Positions 7,928 through 16,189 of a stretch of DNA of 38,892 nt are shown piece after piece. The translations under genes and the position numbers were made by a program. This stretch comes from Candidatus Sphingomonas excrementigallinarum. Lineage in GTDB: Bacteria > Pseudomonadota > Alphaproteobacteria > Sphingomonadales > Sphingomonadaceae. Within the stretch, counting starts at the first letter, position 1. Every line of letters starts with the position of its first letter. The stretch is taken from positions 1 to 38,892 of the forward strand of contig DXIH01000145.1 of the NCBI GenBank assembly GCA_019112965.1. The letters run 5' to 3'. The notes beneath the pieces are model-generated. The model was not told the DNA's origin. It did no database searches and was given only the letters and a program-made list of their open reading frames with translations.

Positions 7928-9400
7928 ATGTATCGTGGAGCCTTGCTCGCGATGGGCCTTTGCGCGCCGCTGCCGGTTGCCGCGCAAGCCGCGCCCGCAC
8001 AGCGCAATGACGATGTGGCGCGTCTGACCCGCCTGGTCGAACGGCAACAGGCGCAGATCGAGCGACTCGAAGCCCGACTGGCGGCGGTCGAAGGCGGCAG
8101 TCCGCAGGCCGTGGCTGCCGCCCCACCGCAGATCGCAGGGCAGGCTCCGCAGGCGGCACGCTCGCCCGCGCCGGTCGGCCAGTCGCTACCATCCGACGCG
8201 CATCCCCCCTCGCTCGACGCGCGGCTGGCCCGGATCGAGAAGGCGCAGAAGGACGGCGTCCATGTCGACTGGTCGAAGGGGACGCCCGAATTCACAAGCG
8301 CCGATGGCCGCTTCTCCTTCCGCCCGCGCGGCCGAATCCTGGTCGACGCTGCCACCACGACCGGCAGTGCGCTCCCTACCCGAAACATCATCGCCACCAC
8401 CGCCCGCTCGCTGCGCCTGGGTTTCGAGGGATCGATCGGCCCTCACCTCTCCTACCTGCTGGAGGGCGATTTCGCCGACAACGACCCGGCGATCAAATCC
8501 GCCTATCTCGCCTGGACGACGCGGTTCCTGGGTCAGCAAGCCGAATTCGCGCTCGGCAATCGGTTGAACGATCGCGGGCTGGATGGATCGAGCGGCACGA
8601 TCTCGGTCCCCTTTCTCGAACGCAACTTCGTCGGGCAGGGCATCATCCCGGTGCGCGGCTTTTTCGGCTTGGGCGCGGCCGCCCGCGTCTATGGCGACGG
8701 GTGGCATGTCGGGGTGCAGGTGTCGGGCGACGACATCAGCAATCCGGGAACGCAAAGTGACGGCCTGACCCTCGCGGGGCGCGCGCATTGGAACCCGGTC
8801 AAGACCGCAGACTGGCTGGTCCATCTGGGCATCTGGGGTTTCCACGAACAGATCGCCGCCGATGCGACCCGCCCGACACGCAGCATCGCGGTCGGCGGCT
8901 TCTTCAACGACAATCTGCGCATCATGCCGGGCACGTTCACCGGGGCGAAGTCAGGCGACGGCTATGGTTTCGAGTTGGGCACCTTCCACAAGTCGCTCTG
9001 GGCTTATGGGGAATATGGCAGGCGGCGGATCGAGAACCGCGCCGGTGCCGCGACCGACCAATCGGCCTGGGCCGTTCAGGCGGGCTGGTTCCTGACCGGC
9101 GAGACCCCGCCCTATCTGACACGCGGCGGCGTGTGGAGCCGCCCCAAGGTGCTGCGCCCCTTCACCTCGGGCGGACGCGGCGCGATCGAACTCGCCACGC
9201 GCTATGAGGAACTCGACTATAGCGACAATCCCACAGCGGGGCGCGGCACCGCGCTGACGCTGGGTATCAACTGGTATCTGAACAACTTCGTCCGGCTCCA
9301 GCTGAACGCGATCGACTGGACCCTGGCCAATCCCACCCAGCTTGGCGGGGCGACCGATCATGGTCAAACGCTGATCGGTCGGGTGCAGGTCGCTTTTTAA
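7928..9400 (+). CDS. Outer-membrane porin of the OprO/OprP (Porin_O_P) family
   Basis: A 490-aa outer-membrane channel. It has a signal peptide ending near AQAAPA, then a coiled coil (about residues 32-60, VERQQAQIERLEARLAAVE) typical of the N-terminal trimer stalk in this family. A long beta-barrel follows, beginning with RFSFRPRGRILVDA and ending in the aromatic VQVAF needed for BAM insertion. A ribosome site GAGAGGA sits 8 nt before the ATG. It follows the citrate-type symporter in the same direction after a hairpin, so it probably supplies the outer-membrane step for the same anion. Members are named for phosphate and polyphosphate but many pass organic anions; the substrate here is inferred from context. 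Confidence 0.88.
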   Translation: MYRGALLAMGLCAPLPVAAQAAPAQRNDDVARLTRLVERQQAQIERLEARLAAVEGGSPQAVAAAPPQIAGQAPQAARSPAPVGQSLPSDAHPPSLDARLARIEKAQKDGVHVDWSKGTPEFTSADGRFSFRPRGRILVDAATTTGSALPTRNIIATTARSLRLGFEGSIGPHLSYLLEGDFADNDPAIKSAYLAWTTRFLGQQAEFALGNRLNDRGLDGSSGTISVPFLERNFVGQGIIPVRGFFGLGAAARVYGDGWHVGVQVSGDDISNPGTQSDGLTLAGRAHWNPVKTADWLVHLGIWGFHEQIAADATRPTRSIAVGGFFNDNLRIMPGTFTGAKSGDGYGFELGTFHKSLWAYGEYGRRRIENRAGAATDQSAWAVQAGWFLTGETPPYLTRGGVWSRPKVLRPFTSGGRGAIELATRYEELDYSDNPTAGRGTALTLGINWYLNNFVRLQLNAIDWTLANPTQLGGATDHGQTLIGRVQVAF

Positions 9401-9410
9401 GCGGCTAAAG

Positions 9411-9431
9411 CCGTTCGCTATTGGCGAACGG
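9411..9431. terminator. Hairpin between converging porin and cupin genes
   Basis: CCGTTCGC (9411-9418) and GCGAACGG (9424-9431) are perfect arms around a 5-nt loop. The stem lies just past the porin stop and contains the cupin stop codon (9418-9420) on the other strand. Its position between converging genes suits a bidirectional terminator, though T-runs are poor (only the TTTTT just before it, 9394-9398). Confidence 0.45.
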
Positions 9432-9915
9432 GCAGCTTCGTACCGAGAAGGACCAGATGATCGCCCGTGATCCCGAACCAGTGGGGAACGCCTGCCGGGA
9501 TCAGGAATACGTCCCCCAGGCCAAGCTGGCGTGTGGTGCCGCCCTCGATCTTCTCACCTTCGATCAGATTGCCCCCGCGCGCGACCGGCGCGATCAGGGT
9601 TCCGCCCGATACCAGCGTCCCTGCACCTTCCAGCACGATGACATATTCGGCCTCCGTCGGATGGACCGCAGGGCGGCCGGGCTTCTTCCAGATCTCAATG
9701 GCCGCGATACGCGGGCCGTCCTGCACGAGGGGCCGCCAGGTAAAGCCCTGGTCCGGCTTCATTCCCGCAAGCATCGCTTTCACCTGCGCGCGAACCGCTT
9801 CACCGCTCGCGAAATCACGGCCGCCCACCAAAGCCTGCGCGCATGCTGGCGACGCCGCTCCCCACAGCGCCACCACGGACGCCGTGACCGCCGCTTTCGA
9901 TAATAATCCCTGCAT
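9418..9915 (-). CDS. Exported cupin-domain protein
   Basis: A 165-aa protein starting at the ATG at 9915, which gives a signal peptide (MQGLLSKAAVTASVVALWGA, cleavage near ACAQA). The single cupin barrel carries motif 1 (HPTEAEYVIVLEGAGTLVSGG, about 85-105) and motif 2 (GLGDVFLIPAGVPHWFGI, about 132-149), with His and Glu residues suited to one metal ion. It converges on the porin gene and lies 70 bp downstream of the YihY/BrkB gene on the same strand. A periplasmic cupin next to an organic-acid uptake block might bind or modify the substrate, but nothing in the sequence shows a reaction. Confidence 0.85.
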   Translation of the reverse strand: MQGLLSKAAVTASVVALWGAASPACAQALVGGRDFASGEAVRAQVKAMLAGMKPDQGFTWRPLVQDGPRIAAIEIWKKPGRPAVHPTEAEYVIVLEGAGTLVSGGTLIAPVARGGNLIEGEKIEGGTTRQLGLGDVFLIPAGVPHWFGITGDHLVLLGTKLPVRQ

Positions 9916-9985
9916 CTTATCCCCCCTGCGTCGGAACGCCCGTTCTCGCACCGACGGATCCCGGCGGCAACATGTGCCGATCCTA

Positions 9986-11128
9986 TCAAGCCCCAGGCCG
10001 TTTTCGCCATGCCGATAGGGCTGCCATCGCGATGACGGCGGCGCCGAACGGACGGCCTCTGCGCAGCAAGGCCAGGCCAGCCGTCGCGATCGCCCCGCTA
10101 CCCGCCAGCGAGGCCACAATGCCGACCGGCTCGGAGATATTTGTCGGCGACGGCTCCGTCCGCGACGCAACCGGAGAGTCCTTTTTGGGCGATCCCGCAA
10201 CGGGCGCCTCACCCTCGACCTGCCGTTCCAGCTCGGCATTCAGTTCCGCGCCGAGCAGGAACACATAGGCGCTCAGCCAGAGCCATGTCAGGGTGACGAT
10301 GACGGCGCTCAGCGAGCCATAGGTCGCCCCGTAATTGCCGAAACGCGAGACGTAGAGGCCGAACGCCGCCGTCCCGGCCAACCACAACAGGGTCGCACCG
10401 ACCGATCCGGGCGACAGCCATACCCATCGCGGATGCCGGTGATCGGGGCCATAACGGAACAGCACCGCCGCCGCCGTCACGACGATCAGCGCCAGTGCCA
10501 GATAGCCCCCCAACCGAAGCGCCCCCAGCACCAGACCCGGCGCATCGGGGATCAGCCCGTTCAGGAACGCCAGCGCCATGGTCGTTCCCATGGCCACGAA
10601 GATCAGCAGGACCCCACCGGCCACCACGGCGAATTGCAGAAGGTTGAGCCGGACGAAGCCGCGCGTCTCCTCCGTGTCATAGGCGACGTTCAGCCCAGTG
10701 ATGATGGCCGACGATCCCTTGGTCGCGCCATACCAGGCCAGGACCAGCGCCACGACCAGTCCGATGCCCTGCTTGTCCTTCGCGCTCTCGACCACCGTCA
10801 GCAACTGGTCGGTAATGATCGAGGCGGCGTCGCGCGGCAGTGAAGCGAAGACCGCCTCGACATTGGCTCGCACCGTCTCCGCATCGGCAAATAGGCCATA
10901 GCTCAGCACGACCGCGCCCAGGGTCGGCACGATCGCGGCGAAGACGTAAAAGGCGATGCCCGCCGCGATGATCCCGATATTGTCGGCCCCGACCTCCTCC
11001 CAGGTCCGCTTCAGGATGGCGAGCCATCCCCTGGGCGGCACCTGAAGGGGCGAAGGCGCCCCTTCGCCCGCGCGGTGATCCGCCATTCCCTGACGCATCG
11101 TCACACCCTGCCCCATCCCGTCATCCAT
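9986..11128 (-). CDS. YihY/BrkB-family inner-membrane protein
   Basis: A 380-aa integral membrane protein of the UPF0761/virulence factor BrkB group (once mis-called RNase BN). About six hydrophobic segments lie between residues 50 and 300, with family patterns DNIGIIAAGIAFYVFAAIVPTLGAVV, WYGATKGSSAIITGLNVAYDTEETR and YGATYGSLSAVIVTLTWLWLSAYVFLLGAELNAELE. The tail is a polar linker followed by a further hydrophobic stretch that many family members lack. The cellular role of this family is not settled. The start is the ATG at 11128; it is divergent from the YaiI gene. Confidence 0.9.
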   Translation of the reverse strand: MDDGMGQGVTMRQGMADHRAGEGAPSPLQVPPRGWLAILKRTWEEVGADNIGIIAAGIAFYVFAAIVPTLGAVVLSYGLFADAETVRANVEAVFASLPRDAASIITDQLLTVVESAKDKQGIGLVVALVLAWYGATKGSSAIITGLNVAYDTEETRGFVRLNLLQFAVVAGGVLLIFVAMGTTMALAFLNGLIPDAPGLVLGALRLGGYLALALIVVTAAAVLFRYGPDHRHPRWVWLSPGSVGATLLWLAGTAAFGLYVSRFGNYGATYGSLSAVIVTLTWLWLSAYVFLLGAELNAELERQVEGEAPVAGSPKKDSPVASRTEPSPTNISEPVGIVASLAGSGAIATAGLALLRRGRPFGAAVIAMAALSAWRKRPGA

Positions 11129-11244
11129 CTATTTTCCCTTCACAAGAGGCAAACTCGCGCTGGACGAGTTCGGTCCCCGGACGAGGCACAACCCTGGCCC
11201 CCTCGACATTGCGCTACGCTTCGCTGTCATGGCATGGCGCGCTC

Positions 11245-11712
11245 GTGGAAAACCGACCCCATATCCTCGTGGATGCCGATGCCTGTCCGGTGAAGGACGA
11301 AATCTACCGCGTCGCCTATCGTCTGGACGTCCCCGTGACGGTGGTCAGCAATGCGCCGCTGCGTGTACCCCAGCATCCGCTGATCGCGCGCATCGTGGTC
11401 GGCGATGCCTTCGATGCCGCCGACGACTGGATCGCCGAACGCGCCAACCGGATGGCGATCGTCGTTACCGCCGACATCCTGCTCGCCGATCGCTGCCTGA
11501 AGGCGGGCGCGACCGTGATCGGGCCCAATGGCAAGCCCTTCACGACGAGTTCGATCGGCAATGCGATCGCGGTGCGCGCGATCATGGCCGATCTTCGCGC
11601 GGGAGGCGATCGGATCGGTGGACCGGCCCCGTTCGGAAAGGAGGATCGCTCCCGGTTCCTCTCGGCACTGGACGAAGCGGTGACGCGAGTCTTGCGCCAG
11701 GCGAAAGCCTAA
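11245..11712 (+). CDS. yaiI: YaiI/YqxD family protein (DUF188, UPF0178)
   Basis: A 155-aa cytoplasmic protein with the PIN-like DUF188 fold. The opening HILVDADACPVKDEIYRVA, the middle VVGDAFDAADDWIAERA and VVTADILLADRCLKAGATVIGPNGKPFT are family hallmarks, and the acidic residues resemble a nuclease-type metal site. I prefer the GTG at 11245 (VENRPHILVD). It matches the about 150-residue family length, and the only longer start is a TTG at 11209 with no ribosome site. The FKBP gene follows after 61 bp in the same direction. The biological role is unknown. Confidence 0.86.
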   Translation: MENRPHILVDADACPVKDEIYRVAYRLDVPVTVVSNAPLRVPQHPLIARIVVGDAFDAADDWIAERANRMAIVVTADILLADRCLKAGATVIGPNGKPFTTSSIGNAIAVRAIMADLRAGGDRIGGPAPFGKEDRSRFLSALDEAVTRVLRQAKA

Positions 11713-11773
11713 CGGCCATTTCCCGACCGGAGCGGCTTGATCTATCAGACCAAGGACGATTACGACCGCGGCC

Positions 11774-12361
11774 ATGAAATCCACCGCCCCCGCGCTTCGT
11801 CGGCTGCCTCTCGCGATCCTCATGTCCCTGGCGATGATCGCCCCCTCTACCGCCCTGCAGGCACAGGCCGGGAAGACGGTAAAAGCACCCGCCTCGCGGG
11901 CGGCCTCGGACGCCACGATCATCCCATTGCCATTGACGCCGATCGTTCCCGCCTCTCAGCGATCCTGCGACATGCAGACGCCGTCGGGCCTTGGCTACAC
12001 GATCCTGCGCGCCGCAAACGGCCCCAAGCCGGCGGCCGATGCGACGGTCCTCGTCAACTATATCGGCTATCTCAAGGCGACCGGCGCGGTGTTCGACCAG
12101 GCCATGCAGACGCCGATGCCCGTCGGCGGGGTCATTCCCGGATTTTCGGAAGGATTGCAGTTGCTGGCTCGGGGCGGCGTCATCCGGCTCTGCGTTCCTC
12201 CCGCGCTGGGCTATGGCGCACAGGCGTCCGGTCCCATCCCGGCCAACGCCGACCTGGTGTTTCAGATCGAACTGCTGGACTTCAAGACCGCTGCCGAAAT
12301 CGACGCATTACGCAAGGCAGGCAATGCGGCCCCCACGCCGCCAACCTCCCCCCAGCCTTGA
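11774..12361 (+). CDS. Exported FKBP-type peptidyl-prolyl cis-trans isomerase
   Basis: A 195-aa periplasmic folding catalyst. The signal peptide covers residues 1-32 (MKSTAPALRRLPLAILMSLA, cleavage near LQAQA). A low-complexity linker is followed by one FKBP domain at about 75-172. It shows VLVNYIGYLKATGAVFDQA, GGVIPGFSEGLQLLARGGVIRLCVP, ALGYG and IPANADLVFQIELLDF, which include the core hydrophobic pocket and the GYG turn. The C-terminal tail is rich in Pro and Thr. It probably helps outer-membrane or periplasmic proteins to fold. It sits behind yaiI and converges on the alpha/beta hydrolase gene. Confidence 0.92.
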   Translation: MKSTAPALRRLPLAILMSLAMIAPSTALQAQAGKTVKAPASRAASDATIIPLPLTPIVPASQRSCDMQTPSGLGYTILRAANGPKPAADATVLVNYIGYLKATGAVFDQAMQTPMPVGGVIPGFSEGLQLLARGGVIRLCVPPALGYGAQASGPIPANADLVFQIELLDFKTAAEIDALRKAGNAAPTPPTSPQP

Positions 12362-12407
12362 GCCACCGCCGCGCTTCTTAACCGCTGCGAATGCCACTCC
12401 TCTATTA

Positions 12408-12433
12408 GGGCGCGACATGACAACCTCGCGCCC
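12408..12433. terminator. Hairpin between converging FKBP and hydrolase genes
   Basis: GGGCGCG (12408-12414) pairs with CGCGCCC (12427-12433) around a 12-nt loop in the 162-bp gap between the two converging genes. A second palindrome, GCGCCTGCAGGCGC, lies at 12497-12510 near the end of the hydrolase gene. Neither has a T-run, so termination is a positional guess. Confidence 0.3.
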
Positions 12434-12523
12434 AACGGCGGTCAGGCGCGCCGTGCAAACGCCCCCTGCGGCTCGACAACGCCGCGCGCCGACAAGGCGC
12501 CTGCAGGCGCGGAGATGCCGTCG

Positions 12524-13453
12524 TCAGCGCTTGCCGAGCTTCTTTCTGAACCACGCGACGACGTGTTCGACCAGAGCCGGTTGGAACCACGGGTCATCGC
12601 CGTGCCCGGCACCGTCGACCACCACGTAATCAATATCCGCCTCGCGCTGACGCAATGCCGCGACCATCTGCGCGCTCTGCACCGGGGAGACGAGATCGTC
12701 CGCGCTGCCATGCATCAGCAACAGCGGCGGCTTGTGCCCCGACAGATGGCCGATCGGGCTGGCCGCCAGGGCCTTGGCCGGATCGCTGCCGATCGTCGCA
12801 CCGGCGAAATCCCCGAAGGCCACGCCGTGAACCAGCAGTGCCTCCGTCGAGGCGGTCGAGGCATGAACCTCGCCAATCGCTTCGGAAAATCCCGCACCGA
12901 TGTTTCGCAGGTCGGAGATGCCATAGAGGGACACCACCGCCTGCACGGCGGCCGACATATCCAGCCAATCGCCCCGGTTATGGTCGGCCGTATCGCCGGT
13001 CATCGCCAGCATCTGCGCCAGCCAACCCCCGGCGCTATCGCCCAGCACGCCGATCCGGTCGGGATCGATGCCATATTCGTCAGCGTGAGCCCGCAAATAG
13101 CGGACTGCGGCCTTGCCGTCCTCAAGCGGCGCCGGGAAGACGTCGGGCACGACGCGATATTCGGCGGCGGCGACGACGAACCCCGCCTGCGCGAGCGCGA
13201 GCCGCATCTCGATGAACTTGCGATGCGCGGCCGAGGTGAAGCCGCCGCCCGGTACATAGAGGATCGCCGGTTTCGGATCGCAGGTGCGCGGCACGAGCAG
13301 CGTCATGCGCAGCCCGCGCACCGCATCGATCCGCTTCACCTGATGAAAGATCACCTCCCCGACCTCATCGATGCGGGGCCGGTCGGTGGCGATGGTCAGT
13401 GTCCTGGCCTCTGCGCGGTCGCCGGTATGCGTGGGTATAGTATCGGAAACCAT
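12524..13453 (-). CDS. Alpha/beta hydrolase (BD-FAE/carboxylesterase-like)
   Basis: A 309-aa hydrolase without a signal peptide. The oxyanion-hole motif PGGGFTSAAH (about 69-77) and nucleophile elbow GDSAGG (Ser140) are clear. The acid in HGSADD (Asp252) and His284 in GAGHGDD complete the triad. The fold resembles hormone-sensitive-lipase and feruloyl-esterase-like enzymes that cut small esters. The start at the ATG at 13453 is taken from the frame; a shorter start is possible because the first 20 residues are polar. It is divergent from the cupin/SMP-30 pair over 173 bp, so it may join that lactone or sugar-ester group. The substrate is unknown. Confidence 0.88.
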   Translation of the reverse strand: MVSDTIPTHTGDRAEARTLTIATDRPRIDEVGEVIFHQVKRIDAVRGLRMTLLVPRTCDPKPAILYVPGGGFTSAAHRKFIEMRLALAQAGFVVAAAEYRVVPDVFPAPLEDGKAAVRYLRAHADEYGIDPDRIGVLGDSAGGWLAQMLAMTGDTADHNRGDWLDMSAAVQAVVSLYGISDLRNIGAGFSEAIGEVHASTASTEALLVHGVAFGDFAGATIGSDPAKALAASPIGHLSGHKPPLLLMHGSADDLVSPVQSAQMVAALRQREADIDYVVVDGAGHGDDPWFQPALVEHVVAWFRKKLGKR

Positions 13454-13626
13454 GCGAGCCCTTTCATCGGCCGCCCCCGTGCCAGGGCGATCGCGCTAAA
13501 TCGTGGGACAGCGCCACTGGTTCCGCAGGCCGCGCCTTACCGAAACATACGAAACCTCCACGCCTACCCGCCGTTGAGGCCTCGCCTCGCGATCACGCCG
13601 GATCGTTGGGGATGGAGGAAACAAAC

Positions 13627-14112
13627 ATGACCGATCTGCCGACCAGGGTGATCCTCGATAACGATGGCGGCGATGCCGAGCGGCCTCCGGTGCTGCCGTT
13701 CCTCCACATGTGGACCGGGGCGGATGGCGGCAGCCGGATCGACCTGTCGCGGATGACCGGATTTGGCCAGAAGAGTGTGGGCGGCGGGGCAGACCCGCAA
13801 TGGATGCGCCCGTTCCCGGGTGAGGTCGCGGCGATCAACTTCGCGATCCTGCCGGTGGGCTGGGTCGGGGACTGGCATGAGAGCCCCAAACCGCAATGGG
13901 TCATTCCGCTGCGCGGTCGCTGGTTCATCGAGACGATGGACGGCAACCGGGTGGAGATGGGTCCGGGCGACATTCATTTCGGCCAGGACCAGGACACGAA
14001 GGACGGCAAAGGACATCGGTCGGGCCAGATCGGCGACGAGCCCTGCTTCCAGATCATGATCCAGTTCGCGACGTCGCCCGCCGCTCAGACTCGCGACCCG
14101 TTCGGAACATGA
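13627..14112 (+). CDS. Cytoplasmic cupin-like protein
   Basis: A 161-aa protein. The start is set by GGAGG at 13614-13618, 8 nt before the ATG at 13627; a longer open frame begins 7 codons earlier but lacks this spacing. The chain has a cupin core: FAILPVGWVGDWHESPKPQWVIPLRGRW as motif 1 and MGPGDIHFGQDQDTKDGKGH as motif 2, with His and Glu/Asp residues for a metal. It has no signal peptide. Its stop overlaps the next gene by 4 bp (ATGA), so the pair is translated together and probably acts in one pathway, perhaps sugar-acid or lactone metabolism. No specific reaction can be assigned. Confidence 0.82.
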   Translation: MTDLPTRVILDNDGGDAERPPVLPFLHMWTGADGGSRIDLSRMTGFGQKSVGGGADPQWMRPFPGEVAAINFAILPVGWVGDWHESPKPQWVIPLRGRWFIETMDGNRVEMGPGDIHFGQDQDTKDGKGHRSGQIGDEPCFQIMIQFATSPAAQTRDPFGT

Positions 14113-15056
14113 TGCAGGCTCAGACGCCGCCGCTCGCTCCGCTGCTGATCCCGGCCCGATTGCGGCAGCCCGGATCGCCCGAGCCGACCAGGGTGACGCC
14201 CCCTCAGATCCACCACGCCGACGCACATGTGGTGCTCGGTAACGCCCGGCTCGTCACACTGTACGATCAGGCCAGTTGGAGTGAGGGGCCGACATGGTGG
14301 GAGCGCGAGCGGACGCTGGTGTGGAGCGACATCGTTGGGCGCCGTGTGCTGGGCTGGCGCGACGACGGTGCGGTGGACGTGCTGCTCGACGCGACGCCGT
14401 TCATCAACGGCAATGCCGTGCTGCCGAATGGGACACTGGTGCACTGCGAACATGGCCGCCGCGCGATCAGCCGATCCGACGGCAAGGGTGTTGCGACCCC
14501 CATCGCATCGGTCGCGGAGGGCAGTCGACTCAACGCCCCCAACGACCTGATCGTCGCCCCCGACGGGGCGATCTGGTTCAGCGACCCGACCTTCGGACTG
14601 GAGAACCCCAGGCAAGGCGTGCCCGGACATTCGGAAAGCGGGCGCACCGCGATCTGTCGGATCGGCAATGACGGCATGGTTCGGCGGATGATCGACATGG
14701 CCCAGCCCAACGGCCTCGCCTTCTCGCCCGATCAACGGACGTTGTACGCCTCCCAGACCCCGGAGCATGGCGAGGGAGAGGTCGCGATCTATGCATTCGA
14801 CTGGGACGGGACCACGCTGTCCAATCGGCGCCGGTTCGCGACGGTGGCCGAGGGCGTTCCGGATGGCTTCACGGTCGACCGGCGCGGCTGGCTATGGAGC
14901 AGTTCGGCAAAGGGGGTCGAGATTTTCGACCCCGCAGGTACGCATCTCGCCACCGTACCGACGCCCGAGACATGCAGCAATTGCACCTTCGACAACCGGG
15001 AAACACGGCTGTTCGTAACCGGCGGCGCACACCTCTGGATGCTGAGCCTGACATAG
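14109..15056 (+). CDS. SMP-30/gluconolactonase/LRE-like lactonase
   Basis: A 315-aa six-bladed beta-propeller of the SMP-30/gluconolaconase family, expected to hydrolyse aldonolactones using one divalent metal. The ligand residues are visible: Glu in SEGPTWW, Asn in RLNAPNDLIV, Asn in QPNGLAFSPD and Asp in VPDGFTVDRRG. The two adjacent ATGs at 14109 and 14112 follow directly from the overlapping cupin stop, so translation is coupled. There is no clear signal peptide, so it acts in the cytoplasm. With the upstream cupin it forms a compact two-gene unit; a sugar lactone is the likely substrate class. Confidence 0.88.
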   Translation: MMQAQTPPLAPLLIPARLRQPGSPEPTRVTPPQIHHADAHVVLGNARLVTLYDQASWSEGPTWWERERTLVWSDIVGRRVLGWRDDGAVDVLLDATPFINGNAVLPNGTLVHCEHGRRAISRSDGKGVATPIASVAEGSRLNAPNDLIVAPDGAIWFSDPTFGLENPRQGVPGHSESGRTAICRIGNDGMVRRMIDMAQPNGLAFSPDQRTLYASQTPEHGEGEVAIYAFDWDGTTLSNRRRFATVAEGVPDGFTVDRRGWLWSSSAKGVEIFDPAGTHLATVPTPETCSNCTFDNRETRLFVTGGAHLWMLSLT

Positions 15057-15186
15057 CCACTCCCGGATACACCCGATCGTCAGGCAAGGCGGGATCGCCG
15101 AAAGCCTGACGTCTGACAAAGAAGCGCCATTCCGACGATCGATGGCACGCCATCCCGTGCCGTTCGTTCACGGGATTCGATGGGAG

Positions 15187-15378
15187 ATGCTCGTGATAGA
15201 TCTGAATAGCGCGACGGCCGCCGAACTGGATGCCGTGCCCAAGTTGAAGGGCCATGGTTTCGAGATCGTGAGATACCGGGACGAGCGTGGCCGCTTTAGC
15301 GACGTCCGCCAGCTCGAGGAAGTGCCGGGCCTTGCGGGCAAGTGGAGCGGGGCCGAGGCGGCCGTATCCATAGAATGA
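15187..15378 (+). CDS. Small helix-hairpin-helix protein
   Basis: A protein of 61-63 aa with one ComEA/topoisomerase-primase-like helix-hairpin-helix unit: IDLNSATAAELDAVPKLKG and then FSDVRQLEEVPGLAGKW. The first part is the DLN-A-ELxxxPG pattern of DNA-binding HhH proteins, but the usual glycine hairpin reads KLKGHGFEIV. GGGAG at 15182-15186 is too close to the ATG at 15187 but 6 nt before the GTG at 15193, so the GTG may be the real start. It is a lone gene. Non-specific DNA binding is the likely activity; a role in DNA uptake or repair is not shown. Confidence 0.7.
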   Translation: MLVIDLNSATAAELDAVPKLKGHGFEIVRYRDERGRFSDVRQLEEVPGLAGKWSGAEAAVSIE

Positions 15379-15477
15379 CGGCCATCCATCCCGTGAAGAC
15401 CCGGGATCAGGCATTGGGGCTTGCTGTCCAGCTCCCCAAATTCGGCGGCGCGATTGCTACCGCGTCGTGACCGATCT

Positions 15478-16014
15478 TTAGGGAGCGGGTGATCCGATCC
15501 CGAGCTTCATGCCCGGTGCGGTGCCGATGGCTTTGGCGGGGGGCAGTGGTACACGACGAACGGCCGGGCTATGGTGGATCGTCGATGCCGATCCGGACTC
15601 CTCGTAACACAGGACCACGATCGTACCCAGCGGCGCAGTGGTAAGAATCAGCAGGAAAAGCCCCATCAACCATCCGCTGGTCTCCAGCGGTTGCGAATAG
15701 CTGCCGCGGGGCTGCATGGACGGATTTGGTCGCATCGATCGCCTGCTGGCCTTTCTGGGCTGGACCGGGCGATCCGGGGCAGCCTGATAAGGCGATGGCC
15801 CAGGCCGTGAGCGGTCGTAGGCGGCGCGAGCGTCCGCCTTGCCCAGAACGGCATACGCCTCATTGATCTCTTTCGCGCGAGCAGAGACGTCCACGCCATG
15901 ATTGGCATCGGGGTGATATTGACGAAGCAGCGCCTTCCACGCGGAGTGGATAGTGTCGCGACTTGCCGTCGAGGGCACCCCGAGAACGGCATAATAGTCG
16001 GGCGATAGAGTCAT
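15478..16014 (-). CDS. Membrane-anchored J-domain (DnaJ-like) protein
   Basis: A 178-aa type III J protein. The J domain occupies residues 6-67 (DYYAVLGVPSTASRDTIHSAW) and has the HPD triad at 34-36 (QYHPDANHG), so it should stimulate a DnaK ATPase. A basic, Pro/Ser-rich linker leads to one transmembrane segment at about 115-137 (WLMGLFLLILTTAPLGTIVV) and a short tail. The start is the ATG at 16014, with AGGTG upstream. The zinc and substrate-binding domains of DnaJ are absent. No dnaK or grpE is near, so it probably brings the general DnaK to the inner membrane. Confidence 0.85.
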   Translation of the reverse strand: MTLSPDYYAVLGVPSTASRDTIHSAWKALLRQYHPDANHGVDVSARAKEINEAYAVLGKADARAAYDRSRPGPSPYQAAPDRPVQPRKASRRSMRPNPSMQPRGSYSQPLETSGWLMGLFLLILTTAPLGTIVVLCYEESGSASTIHHSPAVRRVPLPPAKAIGTAPGMKLGIGSPAP

Positions 16015-16189
16015 CCGGTTTTCACCTGTCGCAAAAACGCCAGAACGAACGTCCACCTGGCGGTCGATCGCAATCGAAGCCTCCAGGCACTCCGAAAAGC
16101 GGCCTTTGGCACCGACCGTCACATGGCCATCATTTCCATACGCAAATTTGGAGCGTTCGACAAAACTACAATCGCTTCTACGTGCGAAG

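Noticed and set aside
6446..8047. 533-aa open frame on the minus strand across the MFS symporter
   Set aside because: The composition (His, Arg, Gln, Asp repeats) is that of the reverse complement of a membrane protein; the plus-strand genes have clear families and a coupled start.
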